A stretch of DNA of 64,000 nucleotides from Burkholderiales bacterium PBB2 (GCA_002255955.1 NKIM01000026.1:16259-80258), one strand, 5' to 3'; counted from the stretch's first letter, positions 19,704-29,151 are shown. Notes: a model not told the origin generated them from the sequence alone. A program made the numbers and translations.

Positions 19704-20138
19704 ATGGGAATGAATGTAGGTAGCTCCTCCGGTGGCGACGAGCCCGAAGTCATGATGGACGTCAACACCACGCCGTTGATCGACGTGATGTTGGTGCTGA
19801 TCGTGATGCTGATCATCACGATCCCGATCCAGCTGCATTCGGTGAATCTGGATATGCCTCCGCCTGCTCCGCCGATCGAGAATCCGAAAGAGCCGGTGAT
19901 TCACACGGTGTTGATTGACTTTGATGGCAAGGTGTATTGGGATGAAAACGAAATGCCCAATCACCAGGCCGTAGAAGCGAAGCTGGCTGAAGTTGCTGCT
20001 GAGGCAGACCAAGCCGAAGTGCACATCAAGCCCAACAAGCTGGCCGAATACGGCGCCGTGGCAGCCGTCATGGCTTCCGCTCAGCGACTGGGTGTCAAGA
20101 AGATGGGCATGGTCGGCAACGAACAGTACGTCAAGTGA
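19704..20138 (+). CDS. exbD: ExbD biopolymer transporter (copy 2)
   Basis: The 144-residue product is a second ExbD in the same operon, sharing the MGMNVGSSSG start and the NTTPLIDVMLVLIVMLIITIP helix with copy 1, so the pair arose by duplication. The periplasmic parts have diverged: this copy has a proline-rich DMPPPAPPIENP segment and the ending RLGVKKMGMVGNEQYVK. A heterodimer of two ExbD chains inside one ExbB ring is plausible. The ATG at 19704 has GAGGAG upstream. An intrinsic terminator lies 39 bp after the stop. Confidence 0.92.
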   Translation: MGMNVGSSSGGDEPEVMMDVNTTPLIDVMLVLIVMLIITIPIQLHSVNLDMPPPAPPIENPKEPVIHTVLIDFDGKVYWDENEMPNHQAVEAKLAEVAAEADQAEVHIKPNKLAEYGAVAAVMASAQRLGVKKMGMVGNEQYVK

Positions 20139-20176
20139 GACGGCGCAAGCCGTGAACTGAGACGACAAAAGAACAG

Positions 20177-20209
20177 CGCGCCGTCCGTCAAGGGCGGCGC
20201 GTTTTTTTT
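20177..20209 (+). terminator. Terminator or attenuator between exbD2 and the TPR gene
   Basis: A hairpin CGCGCCGTCC / GGGCGGCGCG with eight T residues sits only about 21 bp before the start codon of the next gene, whose ribosome site (GAGGG) follows the T tract directly. It probably lowers expression of the TPR gene relative to tonB-exbBD. Confidence 0.75.
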
Positions 20210-20229
20210 CGCAAAGAGGGTAGAAGACG

Positions 20230-21483
20230 ATGAAGATCAGGACATTGGCCTCGGTTGCTATTGGCGCCATGGCGTTTGTGTTGGGCAGCGCCCCCCAAGG
20301 CGAACTGGGCTTTGTGCAAGCCCATGCTCAGGCTGAGGGCGTGCGTCCTCAGGTGGGCAAGGCGCTGAAAGATGCCGTCGCCTTGATCAAGTCCGGCAAG
20401 TACAAGGACGCCCTGGCCAAGGTGCACGAGGCAGAAGCCGTCAGCGGCCGCAACGCCACCGAGAACTACAACATCGAAGCGATGCGCATGGCCGCCGCTT
20501 CGGGTGCAGGCGACACCGATTCCATGGTCAAGGCTTTTGAAGCCCTGAAGGCCAGCGGCAAGCTGTCGGGCGCCGAACAGCTGCGCTACATCGAATCGAT
20601 CGCAGGCACCTACCTGCGTAACAAGGACAACGCCCGCGCTCTGACCTGGGCGCAGCGCTACTTCAAGGAAGGCGGCAACAGCCCCACCATGAAGCAGGTC
20701 CTGACCTCGGCGCAGTTCAATTCCGGCGACATGGGTTCCATCATCAAGGACACCGAGGCCGAGATTGCTGCCGATGAGAAGGCGGGTCGTACGCCTTCGC
20801 AGGACAAGCTGAACCTCCTGCTGAGTGCCGCCATCCGTCAGAAGGACGGCAATGCCGAGCAATTGGCCATTGCCAAGCTGCTGAACTACTACCCCCGCAA
20901 GGAGCTGTGGACTCAGGTGCTGTCGGGCATCCAGAGCAAGAAGGGCTTCTCGGACCGCTTTGCCTTGGACGTTTACCGCTTGAAGCTGGCCACCGGCAAC
21001 TTGAAGGATGCCAACGACTACATGGAAATGGCTCAGCTGGCGGCTCAAGCTGGCTTCCCTGAAGAAGGTAAGCAGGTCGTGGACAAGGGCTTTGCCGCCA
21101 ACGTCCTGGGTCAAGGCAAGGAAGGTGAGCGTCACAAGCGCCTGAATGACCTGATGGTTAAGCGCATTGGCGAAGCCAAGGCTGCGCTGCCTGAGGTGGA
21201 GAAGACCGCTCAGGCCGCCAAGGACGGCAACGCCCTGGTGTCCCTGGGTCTGGCTACCGCGTTCCGCGGCGATGCAGCCAAGGGTGTCAAGTACATCGAG
21301 CAAGGCATCGAGAAGGGCAATCTGGCTCGCCCGGATGATGCCAAGCTCTACCTGGGTCTGGCCCAGTCCATGGCCGGAGATGCATCCAAAGCGCAATCCA
21401 CCTGGCGCTCGGTCAAGGGCACGGACGGCTCGGCCGATCTGGCTCGTCTGTGGGGCATCCACACCCGCAGCGCCAAGCGCTGA
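20230..21483 (+). CDS. Periplasmic tetratricopeptide-repeat protein of the TonB operon
   Basis: The 417-residue product begins with a signal peptide (about 1-33, ending AHAQA). The rest is helical and repetitive, with TPR-like units such as DAVALIKSGKYKDALAKVHEAE, ARALTWAQRYFKEGG and KGVKYIEQGIEKGNLARPDDAKLYLGLAQ. TPR proteins encoded beside tonB-exbBD are thought to act as periplasmic partners of the TonB complex in other proteobacteria; that role is inferred here from position. An intrinsic terminator precedes the gene, so its level may be set separately from the transducer genes. No catalytic motif is visible. Confidence 0.8.
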   Translation: MKIRTLASVAIGAMAFVLGSAPQGELGFVQAHAQAEGVRPQVGKALKDAVALIKSGKYKDALAKVHEAEAVSGRNATENYNIEAMRMAAASGAGDTDSMVKAFEALKASGKLSGAEQLRYIESIAGTYLRNKDNARALTWAQRYFKEGGNSPTMKQVLTSAQFNSGDMGSIIKDTEAEIAADEKAGRTPSQDKLNLLLSAAIRQKDGNAEQLAIAKLLNYYPRKELWTQVLSGIQSKKGFSDRFALDVYRLKLATGNLKDANDYMEMAQLAAQAGFPEEGKQVVDKGFAANVLGQGKEGERHKRLNDLMVKRIGEAKAALPEVEKTAQAAKDGNALVSLGLATAFRGDAAKGVKYIEQGIEKGNLARPDDAKLYLGLAQSMAGDASKAQSTWRSVKGTDGSADLARLWGIHTRSAKR

Positions 21484-21553
21484 TCTCGCGCTTCTTGTTG
21501 CCTCGCTGTCGCTCAGGCCGGACTTCGGTCGCTTGAGCGAGAGCACCGTCAAG

Positions 21554-21588
21554 AAAAAGGGCCCTGGCTTTGCGCCAGGGCCCTTTTT
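21554..21588 (+). terminator. Bidirectional terminator between the TPR gene and the SDR gene
   Basis: AAAAAGGGCCCTGG / CCAGGGCCCTTTTT forms a strong hairpin with A and T tracts on both sides, between two convergent genes. Confidence 0.85.
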
Positions 21589-21637
21589 GCTTGTGCGGTG
21601 CCGTAGCGCTCCCGCAACTTGCCGCTGAATTTCCGGC

Positions 21638-22396
21638 TTACTTCGGTGCCAGGCGGATGGCGCCGTCCAGGCGAATCACTTCGCCGTTCAGCATCTCGTT
21701 GGTGATGATCTGGTGCACCAGCTTGGCGTAGTCGGCGGGCGTACCCAGGCGCGAAGGGAAGGGCACGCCAGCGGCCAGTGCGTCCTGCACCTCTTGCGGC
21801 ATGCCGAAGAGCATGGGCGTGCCAAAGATGCCGGGAGCGATGGTCATGTTGCGGATGCCGTTGCGGGCCAGATCGCGTGCGATGGGCAGGGTCATGCCGA
21901 CCACGCCGCCCTTGGATGCCGCGTAGGCGGCTTGGCCGATCTGACCGTCGTAGGCCGCGACCGAGGCGGTCGAGATTAGCACGCCGCGCTCGCCGGTGGG
22001 CTCGGGATCGTTCTTGCTCATGGCCTCGGCGGCCAGGCGGATCATGTTGAAGCTGCCGATCAGATTGACCGTGATGGTCTTGCTGAACAAGGCCAGGGCG
22101 TGGGCGCCGTCCTTGCCGACGGTCTTGGCGGCCGGGGCAATGCCGGCGCAGTTGACCAGGCCGAAAAGCTTGCCCAGGCTCAGGGCCTTGGCGACCACGG
22201 CCTGGCCGTCGGCTTCCTGGCTGACGTCGGCCTTGACGAAGGCGCCGCCCAGCTCGGCCGCGACGGCCTCGCCACGCTCGACCTGCAGGTCGGCAATCAC
22301 GACCTTGGCGCCGTGCGCCGTCAGCATGCGTGCCGTGCCTTCACCGAGGCCCGAAGCGCCGCCGGTGACGATGAAAACCTTGCCTGCGATGTCCAT
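21638..22396 (-). CDS. Short-chain dehydrogenase, 3-hydroxyacyl-CoA dehydrogenase type II-like
   Basis: The 252-residue product is a classical SDR oxidoreductase. It has the nucleotide-binding TGGASGLG at 11-18, followed by D36 in the VIADLQ strand (NAD preference). The NCAGIA motif, the catalytic serine in [11 protein letters not shown] and the YAASK pair complete the active site. The sequence [19 protein letters not shown] is typical of the HSD17B10-like 3-hydroxyacyl-CoA dehydrogenases used in branched-chain amino acid or fatty acid breakdown. The start at 22396 follows AAAGGA. The gene stands alone between a bidirectional terminator and the adk operon end. Substrate is inferred from subfamily resemblance. 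Confidence 0.88.
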   Translation of the reverse strand: MDIAGKVFIVTGGASGLGEGTARMLTAHGAKVVIADLQVERGEAVAAELGGAFVKADVSQEADGQAVVAKALSLGKLFGLVNCAGIAPAAKTVGKDGAHALALFSKTITVNLIGSFNMIRLAAEAMSKNDPEPTGERGVLISTASVAAYDGQIGQAAYAASKGGVVGMTLPIARDLARNGIRNMTIAPGIFGTPMLFGMPQEVQDALAAGVPFPSRLGTPADYAKLVHQIITNEMLNGEVIRLDGAIRLAPK

Positions 22397-22449
22397 GTTC
22401 AATCCTTTGAAAGAAGGGTTGGTTGACGTTGACGTAAACGTCAATTATT

Positions 22450-22480
22450 GGTCAAAAGAAAGCCGCATTGAAGCGGCTTT
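22450..22480 (-). terminator. Terminator after adk
   Basis: On the minus strand AAAGCCGC / GCGGCTTT with a 6-nt loop is followed by TCTTTTG. It lies about 20 bp beyond the adk stop and close to the SDR start. Confidence 0.65.
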
Positions 22481-22499
22481 GTTCGAGAAGGAAAAATGC

Positions 22500-23225
<726 letters not shown>

Positions 23226-23307
23226 CTACGCCAGACTGACGCAAACCCCGCTTGTTGTCTCAACGTAACCCCGGGCTTCGCAGGAGCCGGGCCTCTATGC
23301 CCGCGCT

Positions 23308-24087
23308 TCAGTTGGCGGCCTGGGCGCGAAACACGGCGCGCACGCGCTCCAGGTCTTCCGGGGTGTCGACGCCCGGGCCGGGGCGCTCGGCGCTCAAGTG
23401 CACCGCGATGCGCTCGCCGTGCCAGAGCACGCGCAGCTGTTCCAGCGATTCGATCTGTTCCAGCGGGCTGACCTCCAGCTGCGGGAAGCGGCGCAGAAAA
23501 CCGGCCAGATAGCCGTAGAGCCCGACATGGCGCAAGGCCGAGCCGGGCCGGGCGCGCGCCACACCTGCGGCCTGGCCGTCGCGCCAGAAGGGAATGTGGG
23601 CGCGCGAGAAGTACAGCGCCAGGCCGTTCTTGTCGGTCACGACCTTGACCACATTCGGGTTGGCGAACTCGGCCTGGCCTTCGGGTGTGTCGTCCAGCCC
23701 ATGGGCCACCGTGCTCATCACGCATTCGGGTCGCTGGCGCAGCAACTCGGCGCAGGCGTCGATCATGGCCGGCTCGATCAGCGGCTCGTCGCCCTGCACA
23801 TTGACGACCAAGTCCTGGCCGTCCAGGCCCAGCAGCTCGCAGGCCTCGGCCAGACGGTCGCTGCCCGAGACATGGTCCGCACGGGTCAGCACCGCCTCAA
23901 TGCCATGGGCGGCACAGGCGTGCAGCACCTCGGGCGCGTCACTGGCCACCACCACACGGCTGGCGCGCGACTGGGCGGCGCGCTGGGCCACGCGCACGAT
24001 CATGGGCAGGCCCTCGATATCGGCCAGCGGCTTGTTGGGCAGGCGGGTGGAGGCCAGCCGAGCCGGCACGATGACGGTGAAGCTCAT
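23308..24087 (-). CDS. kdsB: 3-deoxy-manno-octulosonate cytidylyltransferase
   Basis: The 259-residue product activates KDO with CTP to CMP-KDO for lipopolysaccharide core synthesis. The N terminus [17 protein letters not shown] is the nucleotide-binding signature. QGDEPLI carries the metal-binding aspartate, followed by HVGLYGY and [12 protein letters not shown] at the C terminus. The start overlaps the stop of the trm112-like gene (ATGA). Length and motifs are complete. Confidence 0.95.
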   Translation of the reverse strand: MSFTVIVPARLASTRLPNKPLADIEGLPMIVRVAQRAAQSRASRVVVASDAPEVLHACAAHGIEAVLTRADHVSGSDRLAEACELLGLDGQDLVVNVQGDEPLIEPAMIDACAELLRQRPECVMSTVAHGLDDTPEGQAEFANPNVVKVVTDKNGLALYFSRAHIPFWRDGQAAGVARARPGSALRHVGLYGYLAGFLRRFPQLEVSPLEQIESLEQLRVLWHGERIAVHLSAERPGPGVDTPEDLERVRAVFRAQAAN

Positions 24088-24290
24088 AGGGCGGCAGGCT
24101 TGTGGCTCTCAGCGTCCGGGTCGTAGGCGCGCGCCTCGTTTTCCAGCATCACGGGGATGCCATCGCGCACCGGGAAGGCCAGGCGGTCGGCATGGCAAAT
24201 CAGCTCGCGGCCGCCATCGGGGCTGCGCAGATGTTCCAGCGGACCTTTGCACAAGGGGCAGACCAACATTTCCAACAAGCGGTTATCCAT
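24084..24290 (-). CDS. Trm112-family small zinc-ribbon-like protein (YcaR type)
   Basis: The 68-residue product begins [18 protein letters not shown], the family signature, then [26 protein letters not shown]. Only one CxxC pair is visible, as in proteobacterial YcaR proteins. Homologues sit between lpxK and kdsB in many proteobacteria; in other lineages Trm112 activates methyltransferases, and the bacterial role is unclear. Longer starts at 24350 and in between are in frame, but the family N terminus begins at 24290. The gene overlaps kdsB by four bases. Confidence 0.85.
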   Translation of the reverse strand: MDNRLLEMLVCPLCKGPLEHLRSPDGGRELICHADRLAFPVRDGIPVMLENEARAYDPDAESHKPAAL

Positions 24291-24350
24291 CGTCATCCCC
24301 ATCTTCAACTGCAGTGCATCGTTCATCAATGATTCGTTCAGCCGTGCCAA

Positions 24351-25484
24351 CTAGGCCGCGGCGGTGGCCAGGCCCAGGGTGTTCAATCGCTCTTGCAAGG
24401 CTTGCGCAAAGGCGGCTTCGGGGCGGAAGTCTAGCGCCACCACCCAGATGCGCGGGCCGCCTGCGGTGCTCGCCTCGCTGGGGCGCAGTTTGACCGCGTC
24501 CTTTTCGGTCACCAACAGATCACCCGGTTCGGCGCCCCAGGGGCGCTCGGCGAAGTCGTAGTGGTCGGGCAGGGCGTGGCGCGCTTGCAGCGTCAAGCCG
24601 CAGGCCTCCAGCATGTCAAAAAAGCGCGCCGGCTGGGCCATGCCGGCCGCAGCGGCCAGGGGGCGCCCGCGCAAGGCTTGGAGGTGTTTGAGCTGCGCCG
24701 GCTTGCCGGCCCACCAGTCCTGCAATGACACCGCACCTGCAAGTGCGCGCTGGGTCAGAAAACCGGGCAGCGCGGTGCTCGGCCGATCGGCGTTGTACAA
24801 CACCAGGTGGTCCGGCGGCAGCTGTGCCTGAAAGGGCTGACGCAGCGGGCCGGCCGGCAAGACATGGCCATTGCCAATGCCGCGGCTGTCGAAGACCAGG
24901 ATCGAGAGCGCGCGCGGCAGGCGGCCATGCTGCAGGCCGTCATCGCTGATCAGCACCTGCAGTTCCGGATGGGCCTGCAGCAGCGCGTGTGCGGCGGCCA
25001 CCCGGTCGCGGCCCACGGCCACGGGCACGCCGCTGCGCAAATGGATCAGCAAGGGCTCATCGCCGACTTGGCGGGCGGCACTGTCACGTTGCACCAGAGC
25101 CACCGCATCGTCCTCACGCCCGTAGCCGCGAGAGACCACGCCGGCCCGGATCCCCCAGCCCTGCAAGAGCTGCAGCAGGGCCAGGGTGGTGGGCGTCTTG
25201 CCGGCGCCGCCGACGATCCAATTGCCCACCACGATCACCGGCACGGGCAGGGTTTCGGGCTTCAGGAGGCCCAGCTGGTAGAGCAGGCTGCGGCCGGCCC
25301 AGAGCAGGCGGTAGAGGCTCGAGAGGGGCAGCATGCTGGCGGAGAGGGCGCCACCCGTGAGCCACTGCGCTTGCAGGGTCTGCGCCAGGGACGGAGACAA
25401 AGGCTGGGGCAGGGGCCGGGGCAAGGGCGCCGGCGGGCGCGGCGCGCCGGCGGGCGGCGCGGACGGTTCTTGCTCAGCGGCCAT
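24351..25484 (-). CDS. lpxK: Tetraacyldisaccharide 4'-kinase
   Basis: The 377-residue product phosphorylates the 4' position of the lipid A disaccharide at the inner membrane. The Walker A GGAGKTP lies at 92-98, followed by the GVVSRGYGR motif, DDGLQHGRLPRALSILVFD (catalytic Asp region) and the C-terminal LLVTEKDAVKL. The N terminus carries about 30 extra Pro/Ala-rich residues before the membrane-associated helix. The ATG at 25484 overlaps the exbD2 stop (TGATG), so translation is coupled to the proton-channel genes upstream. A GTG one codon earlier is also possible. Confidence 0.94.
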   Translation of the reverse strand: MAAEQEPSAPPAGAPRPPAPLPRPLPQPLSPSLAQTLQAQWLTGGALSASMLPLSSLYRLLWAGRSLLYQLGLLKPETLPVPVIVVGNWIVGGAGKTPTTLALLQLLQGWGIRAGVVSRGYGREDDAVALVQRDSAARQVGDEPLLIHLRSGVPVAVGRDRVAAAHALLQAHPELQVLISDDGLQHGRLPRALSILVFDSRGIGNGHVLPAGPLRQPFQAQLPPDHLVLYNADRPSTALPGFLTQRALAGAVSLQDWWAGKPAQLKHLQALRGRPLAAAAGMAQPARFFDMLEACGLTLQARHALPDHYDFAERPWGAEPGDLLVTEKDAVKLRPSEASTAGGPRIWVVALDFRPEAAFAQALQERLNTLGLATAAA

Positions 25485-25900
25485 CACTGGCCGCTGGTTT
25501 GCGCGGCGAAGGTCAGGCGGGACAAGCCAGCGCGGCGCGCCGCGTCCATCACATTCACCACCGATTGGTGGGCGGCCGAGGCATCGGCGGACACGATCAC
25601 CATGGTCTCGGGCCGGCCCTGGCTGGCCTGGGTCAGCGAGGCGGTCAGCAACTCCACCGTGCGGCCTTCCACCGCCTGGCCGTTGATCACGTAGCGGCCA
25701 TCGGCCGAGACGGCGATGATGATTTCCTGCGGCCGCTCCTTGAGCTGCTCGGAATTGGCCACCGGCAGCGCGATCTGCAGCTCGGTGAACTTCGAGTAGG
25801 TGGTGGACAGCATCAGGAAGATGAGGACCACCAGCAGCACGTCGATGAAGGGGATCAGATTGATCTCCGGCTCTTCGCTGCGGCGCTGTCTGAATTTCAT
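25484..25900 (-). CDS. ExbD/TolR-type biopolymer transporter upstream of lpxK
   Basis: The 138-residue product has the sequence EINLIPFIDVLLVVLIFLMLS, with the proton-carrying aspartate in its single transmembrane helix. A periplasmic domain ending VMDAARRAGLSRLTFAAQ follows. It belongs with the ExbB-like protein 21 bp upstream, while no tonB or tolA is adjacent. The pair is fused into the lpxK operon by overlapping codons. Its partner and cargo are unknown; coupling to envelope assembly is suggested only by position. Confidence 0.88.
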   Translation of the reverse strand: MKFRQRRSEEPEINLIPFIDVLLVVLIFLMLSTTYSKFTELQIALPVANSEQLKERPQEIIIAVSADGRYVINGQAVEGRTVELLTASLTQASQGRPETMVIVSADASAAHQSVVNVMDAARRAGLSRLTFAAQTSGQ

Positions 25901-25921
25901 CGTGGCAACTCCGGCGCGGCC

Positions 25922-26545
25922 TCAGGCCGTGTAGCGCTGCAGCTGGCTCAGCAGGCGCTCGCTGCTTTGCTCCAGCTCCAGCACATACTCTTCCACGCGG
26001 CCACGGAAGTAGCGGTAGAACATCAGCGAGGGAATCGCCACCATCAGGCCGAAGGCGGTGTTGTAGAGGGCGATGGAGATGCCATGCGCCATCTGCGCCG
26101 GATTGCCACCGCCAGGTGTCTGGCTGCCGAAGATCTCGATCATGCCGACCACCGTGCCCAGCAGGCCCAGCAGGGGCGCGGCCGTGGCGATGGTGCCCAG
26201 GGTGTTGAGGTAGCGTTCGAGCTGATGGATGGCGCGGCGGCCGGCCAGCTCGAAGACCTGGCGCAGTTTCGCTTCGGCCATCTGCGGCTCCAGCGTCACG
26301 GCGCGCAGGCCCGAGGCCAGCAGCTCGCCCAGCAGGGAATGCTCGGCCAGGCGGTTGACCATATCGGGTGTGGGCAGGGACTGGCTGCTGATGCCGAGCA
26401 CTTCATCGAGCAGGCGGGGCGGCACGATGCGGCTGCGGCGCAGGCTGGAGAAGCGCTCGATGACCAGGGCCAGGGCAATAACGGAACAGATCAGCAGGGG
26501 CCAAATCGGCCATCCGGCGGCTTGTATGATCGAAAACAAAGACAA
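25922..26545 (-). CDS. MotA/TolQ/ExbB-type proton channel protein upstream of lpxK
   Basis: The 207-residue product has three hydrophobic segments: an N-terminal helix IWPLLICSVIALALVIERF, the conserved TIATAAPLLGLLGTVVGMIEIF, and ISIALYNTAFGLMVAIPSLMFYRYFRGRV with the pore-lining region. There is no ATG near the N terminus; translation probably starts at TTG (26545, or 26539, which has better spacing from AGGGG). It forms a channel with the downstream ExbD-like protein. This is the first gene of the minus-strand operon that runs through lpxK to adk. Confidence 0.88.
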   Translation of the reverse strand: MSLFSIIQAAGWPIWPLLICSVIALALVIERFSSLRRSRIVPPRLLDEVLGISSQSLPTPDMVNRLAEHSLLGELLASGLRAVTLEPQMAEAKLRQVFELAGRRAIHQLERYLNTLGTIATAAPLLGLLGTVVGMIEIFGSQTPGGGNPAQMAHGISIALYNTAFGLMVAIPSLMFYRYFRGRVEEYVLELEQSSERLLSQLQRYTA

Positions 26546-26835
26546 CCCCTGTCGTTGAGTGCTGCGATTGCGGAAAAACCTGTCGCGGGGCGGTGCCCTG
26601 GTGGAGCCCCTCGCGATTGCGGGCGATTATGGCCCGAAGCGCGGGGCTTTCAAGCGAGCCTGGGGTTGACCATCAGTTGCCGTGCGCGCTGCGTGGCGGG
26701 CGGTGAAAATCGGCGCCGAACACTCATCCACTTTCGCTGTGGATAACTTTGTGGGCAAGCTGAGTTTTCATGCCGCCAGGGCCCGAAAATCCAGGCTCCG
26801 GGCTAAGTTGCCTCATTCTTAAGCAGAAAAAACAC
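26546..26835. other. Divergent intergenic region between exbB2 and xseA
   Basis: No gene is supported here. The exbB2 operon promoter should lie in this stretch but was not identified; the xseA promoter is listed separately. Confidence 0.3.
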
Positions 26836-26865
26836 TTGAAAAACAAGCGCTTGTGTGCGTATGAC
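26836..26865 (+). promoter_or_regulatory. Putative xseA promoter with a palindromic operator between -35 and -10
   Basis: TTGAAA at 26836 and TATGAC at 26860 are 18 bp apart. Between them lies the perfect 12-bp palindrome ACAAGCGCTTGT (26843-26854). A protein bound there would block RNA polymerase. The regulator is unknown. Confidence 0.45.
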
Positions 26866-26950
26866 GGCGGCGTGACGGGCTCGACTTCCGGCCGGTCCAT
26901 GATTGCGCTCGCTGTGGAGTTCTCGGCCGCTCTGAGCGAAAGGGCGACGC

Positions 26951-28261
26951 ATGTTTGACCGCTCCAGCGGCCCGCCGCAGCGCGTGGTCTGGGGTGTGCA
27001 GGCCTTGCTGACGGCGGTCAGCGACAGCCTGGCCGCGCGCTTTTCGGTCTGTGTGGTCGGCGGCGAAATCTCCGGCTTCATGCGCGCGGGCAGCGGCCAT
27101 TGTTATTTCAGCCTCAAGGACTCCAACGGTGCGGGTGCGGTGCTGCGCTGTGCCATGTTCCGCCGCGCTGCGGGCCTGCTCGACTTTTCGCCGGGGGAGG
27201 GCATGTTGGTCGAGCTGCGCGGCAAGGTCACGCTCTACGAGCCGCGCGGTGAGCTTCAGTTCATCGTCGAGAGCATGCGCCGCGCCGGCGCTGGCGCGCT
27301 GTATGAACAATTCCTGCGTCTGAAAGCGCGGCTGGAGGCGCAAGGCTATTTCGATGCCGACCGCAAACGGCCACTGCCTGTGTTCCCGCGCCGCCTGGGC
27401 GTGGTCACCTCGCGCGCGGGGGCGGCCTTGCACGATGTGCTGACCGCGCTGGCGCGCCGCGCGCCCCATGTCGAGGTGGTGATCTATCCCTGCCTGGTGC
27501 AGGGTGAGCAAGCGCCGCCGCAAATCGTGCGGGCCCTGGAGCTGGCCAATGAGCGGCACGAGGTGGATGCCCTGCTGTTGGTGCGGGGCGGCGGCTCGCT
27601 GGAGGACTTGTGGGCCTTCAACGACGAGCGGGTGGTGCAGGCCCTGGCGCTCAGTGCCTTGCCGGTGATTTGCGGTGTCGGCCATGAAACCGATGTCACC
27701 CTGGCCGATCTGGCTGCGGACTTGCGTGCACCCACGCCGACCGCCGCGGCCGAGCTGGCCGCGCCCTCGCGCGAGGCACATCTGGAGCGCCTGGCCGCGA
27801 TCTCCGATGCCCTGAACCGCCGCCTGGAGCAGCGCCTGGACGGCCTGGCCCAGCGCCTGGACCGCGCGGCCCTGCGCCTGGCCCGGCCGACCGAGGTGCT
27901 GACCCGTCAGCGCCGCCGCCTGGCCTTGCTGGCCCAGCGCTGGGGTCAGGCCTTGCCTCGGGTGCAGGCGGCCGAGGCGCAGCGCCTGGAACATCTGAGC
28001 CAGCGCCACCGCCGTGCGGCGCCGCAGCTGCTGCGGGCGCAGGTGCTGCGGCTCGAGGCCTTGCAGGCCCGGCTGTCGGTCTTGGACCCGCAGCAGGTGC
28101 TGGCCCGCGGCTTCGCCTGGCTGGACGATGGCGAGGGCCGGGCCCTGATCTCGGTGCAGCAGCTGCAGCCGGGCCAGCAGGTCCATGCCGTGCTGGCCGA
28201 CGGCGAGGCGCAGATGCAGGTGCTGGCGCCCCGGCCCAAGCCCGCCAAGCCCGCCGCCTGA
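26951..28261 (+). CDS. xseA: Exodeoxyribonuclease VII large subunit
   Basis: The 436-residue product is the catalytic subunit of ExoVII, which degrades single-stranded DNA in both directions. It has an N-terminal OB fold (VWGVQALLTAVSDSLAARF...GEISGFMRAGSGHCYFSLKD), then the catalytic domain with RRLGVVTSRAGAALHDVL. The segments LLVRGGGSLEDLWAFNDE and VICGVGHETDVTLADLAADLRAPTPTAAAEL carry the active-site residues. A long coiled coil follows and the protein ends with the ARGFAWLDD C-terminal motif. The small subunit gene xseB is not in the window. An AAGGG precedes the ATG. Confidence 0.95.
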   Translation: MFDRSSGPPQRVVWGVQALLTAVSDSLAARFSVCVVGGEISGFMRAGSGHCYFSLKDSNGAGAVLRCAMFRRAAGLLDFSPGEGMLVELRGKVTLYEPRGELQFIVESMRRAGAGALYEQFLRLKARLEAQGYFDADRKRPLPVFPRRLGVVTSRAGAALHDVLTALARRAPHVEVVIYPCLVQGEQAPPQIVRALELANERHEVDALLLVRGGGSLEDLWAFNDERVVQALALSALPVICGVGHETDVTLADLAADLRAPTPTAAAELAAPSREAHLERLAAISDALNRRLEQRLDGLAQRLDRAALRLARPTEVLTRQRRRLALLAQRWGQALPRVQAAEAQRLEHLSQRHRRAAPQLLRAQVLRLEALQARLSVLDPQQVLARGFAWLDDGEGRALISVQQLQPGQQVHAVLADGEAQMQVLAPRPKPAKPAA

Positions 28262-28380
28262 AGGGTTATCACCGCCGCCCCGTCAAAGCCAGCCAAGCTG
28301 CCTACAATCGTCCGCAACGCTCAGGCCCCGCCTGCCCGAGCCCAGCTTTCTTTCTCTCAATACAGCCCTGAGGAGTTGAT

Positions 28381-28962
28381 ATGGAACATCTGTTGCCCGC
28401 ACTGCCCTATGCCAAGGACGCCCTGGCCCCTCACTACAGCGCCGAGACGCTGGAGTTCCACCACGGCAAGCATCACAACGCCTACGTGGTCAACCTGAAC
28501 AATCTGCAAAAGGGCACCGAGTTCGAAGCCCTGAGCCTGGAAGAGATCGTCAAGAAGTCCAGCGGCCCGATCTACAACAACGCCGCCCAGATCTGGAACC
28601 ACACCTTCTTCTGGAACTGCATGAAGCCCAATGGCGGCGGCGCACCGACCGGCGCTCTGGCCGAGGCCATCAACGCCAAGTGGGGCAGCCTGGATGCCTT
28701 CAAGGAAGCCTTCACCAAGAGCGCCGTGGGCAACTTTGGTTCCGGCTGGACCTGGCTGGTGAAGAAGGCCGACGGTTCCCTGGACATCGTCAACACCGGC
28801 GCCGCCGGCACGCCTCTGACCACCGCCGACACCGCGCTGCTGACCATTGACGTGTGGGAGCATGCCTACTACATCGACTACCGCAATCTGCGCCCCAAGT
28901 TCGTGGAGACCTTCCTGAACCATCTGGTGAACTGGGACTTCGCTCAGGCCAACTTCGCCTGA
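28381..28962 (+). CDS. sodB: Superoxide dismutase, iron type
   Basis: The 193-residue product converts superoxide to hydrogen peroxide and oxygen in the cytoplasm. Metal ligands are the His of LEFHHGKHH, the His of QIWNHTFFW, and the Asp and His of [22 protein letters not shown] and FGSGWTWL are typical of the Fe rather than the Mn form. The ATG follows GAGGAG. It has its own terminator and lies directly before the cbb3 oxidase locus. Confidence 0.95.
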   Translation: MEHLLPALPYAKDALAPHYSAETLEFHHGKHHNAYVVNLNNLQKGTEFEALSLEEIVKKSSGPIYNNAAQIWNHTFFWNCMKPNGGGAPTGALAEAINAKWGSLDAFKEAFTKSAVGNFGSGWTWLVKKADGSLDIVNTGAAGTPLTTADTALLTIDVWEHAYYIDYRNLRPKFVETFLNHLVNWDFAQANFA

Positions 28963-28986
28963 GTCGCTGCTGACGCGTTCTGCCTG

Positions 28987-29014
28987 AAAGGGCCGGCTGG
29001 TGCCGGCCCTTTTT
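28987..29014 (+). terminator. Terminator after sodB
   Basis: AAAGGGCCGGC / GCCGGCCCTTT with a TGGT loop is followed by T residues. Confidence 0.85.
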
Positions 29015-29089
29015 CATGGTCGTTTGAGAAGCAATTTGAAAAGTTGGGGGCGACAGCGGGCGCCGATGAAGCAGCTTTGCGACAGGGTC

Positions 29090-29131
29090 TTGATAAATGT
29101 CATGACGAGGCAGGGGGTTCGGGCCTAGATT
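29090..29131 (+). promoter_or_regulatory. FNR box and -10 element upstream of ccoI
   Basis: TTGAT-AAAT-GTCAT (29090-29103) is close to the FNR consensus TTGAT-N4-ATCAA, with its right half imperfect. A -10-like TAGATT at 29126-29131 stands where a class II promoter with FNR centred at -41.5 would place it. The implied start is near 29138, 14 bp before the ATG of ccoI. Confidence 0.6.
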
Positions 29132-29151
29132 ACGAACACGGCAGCCGAACC

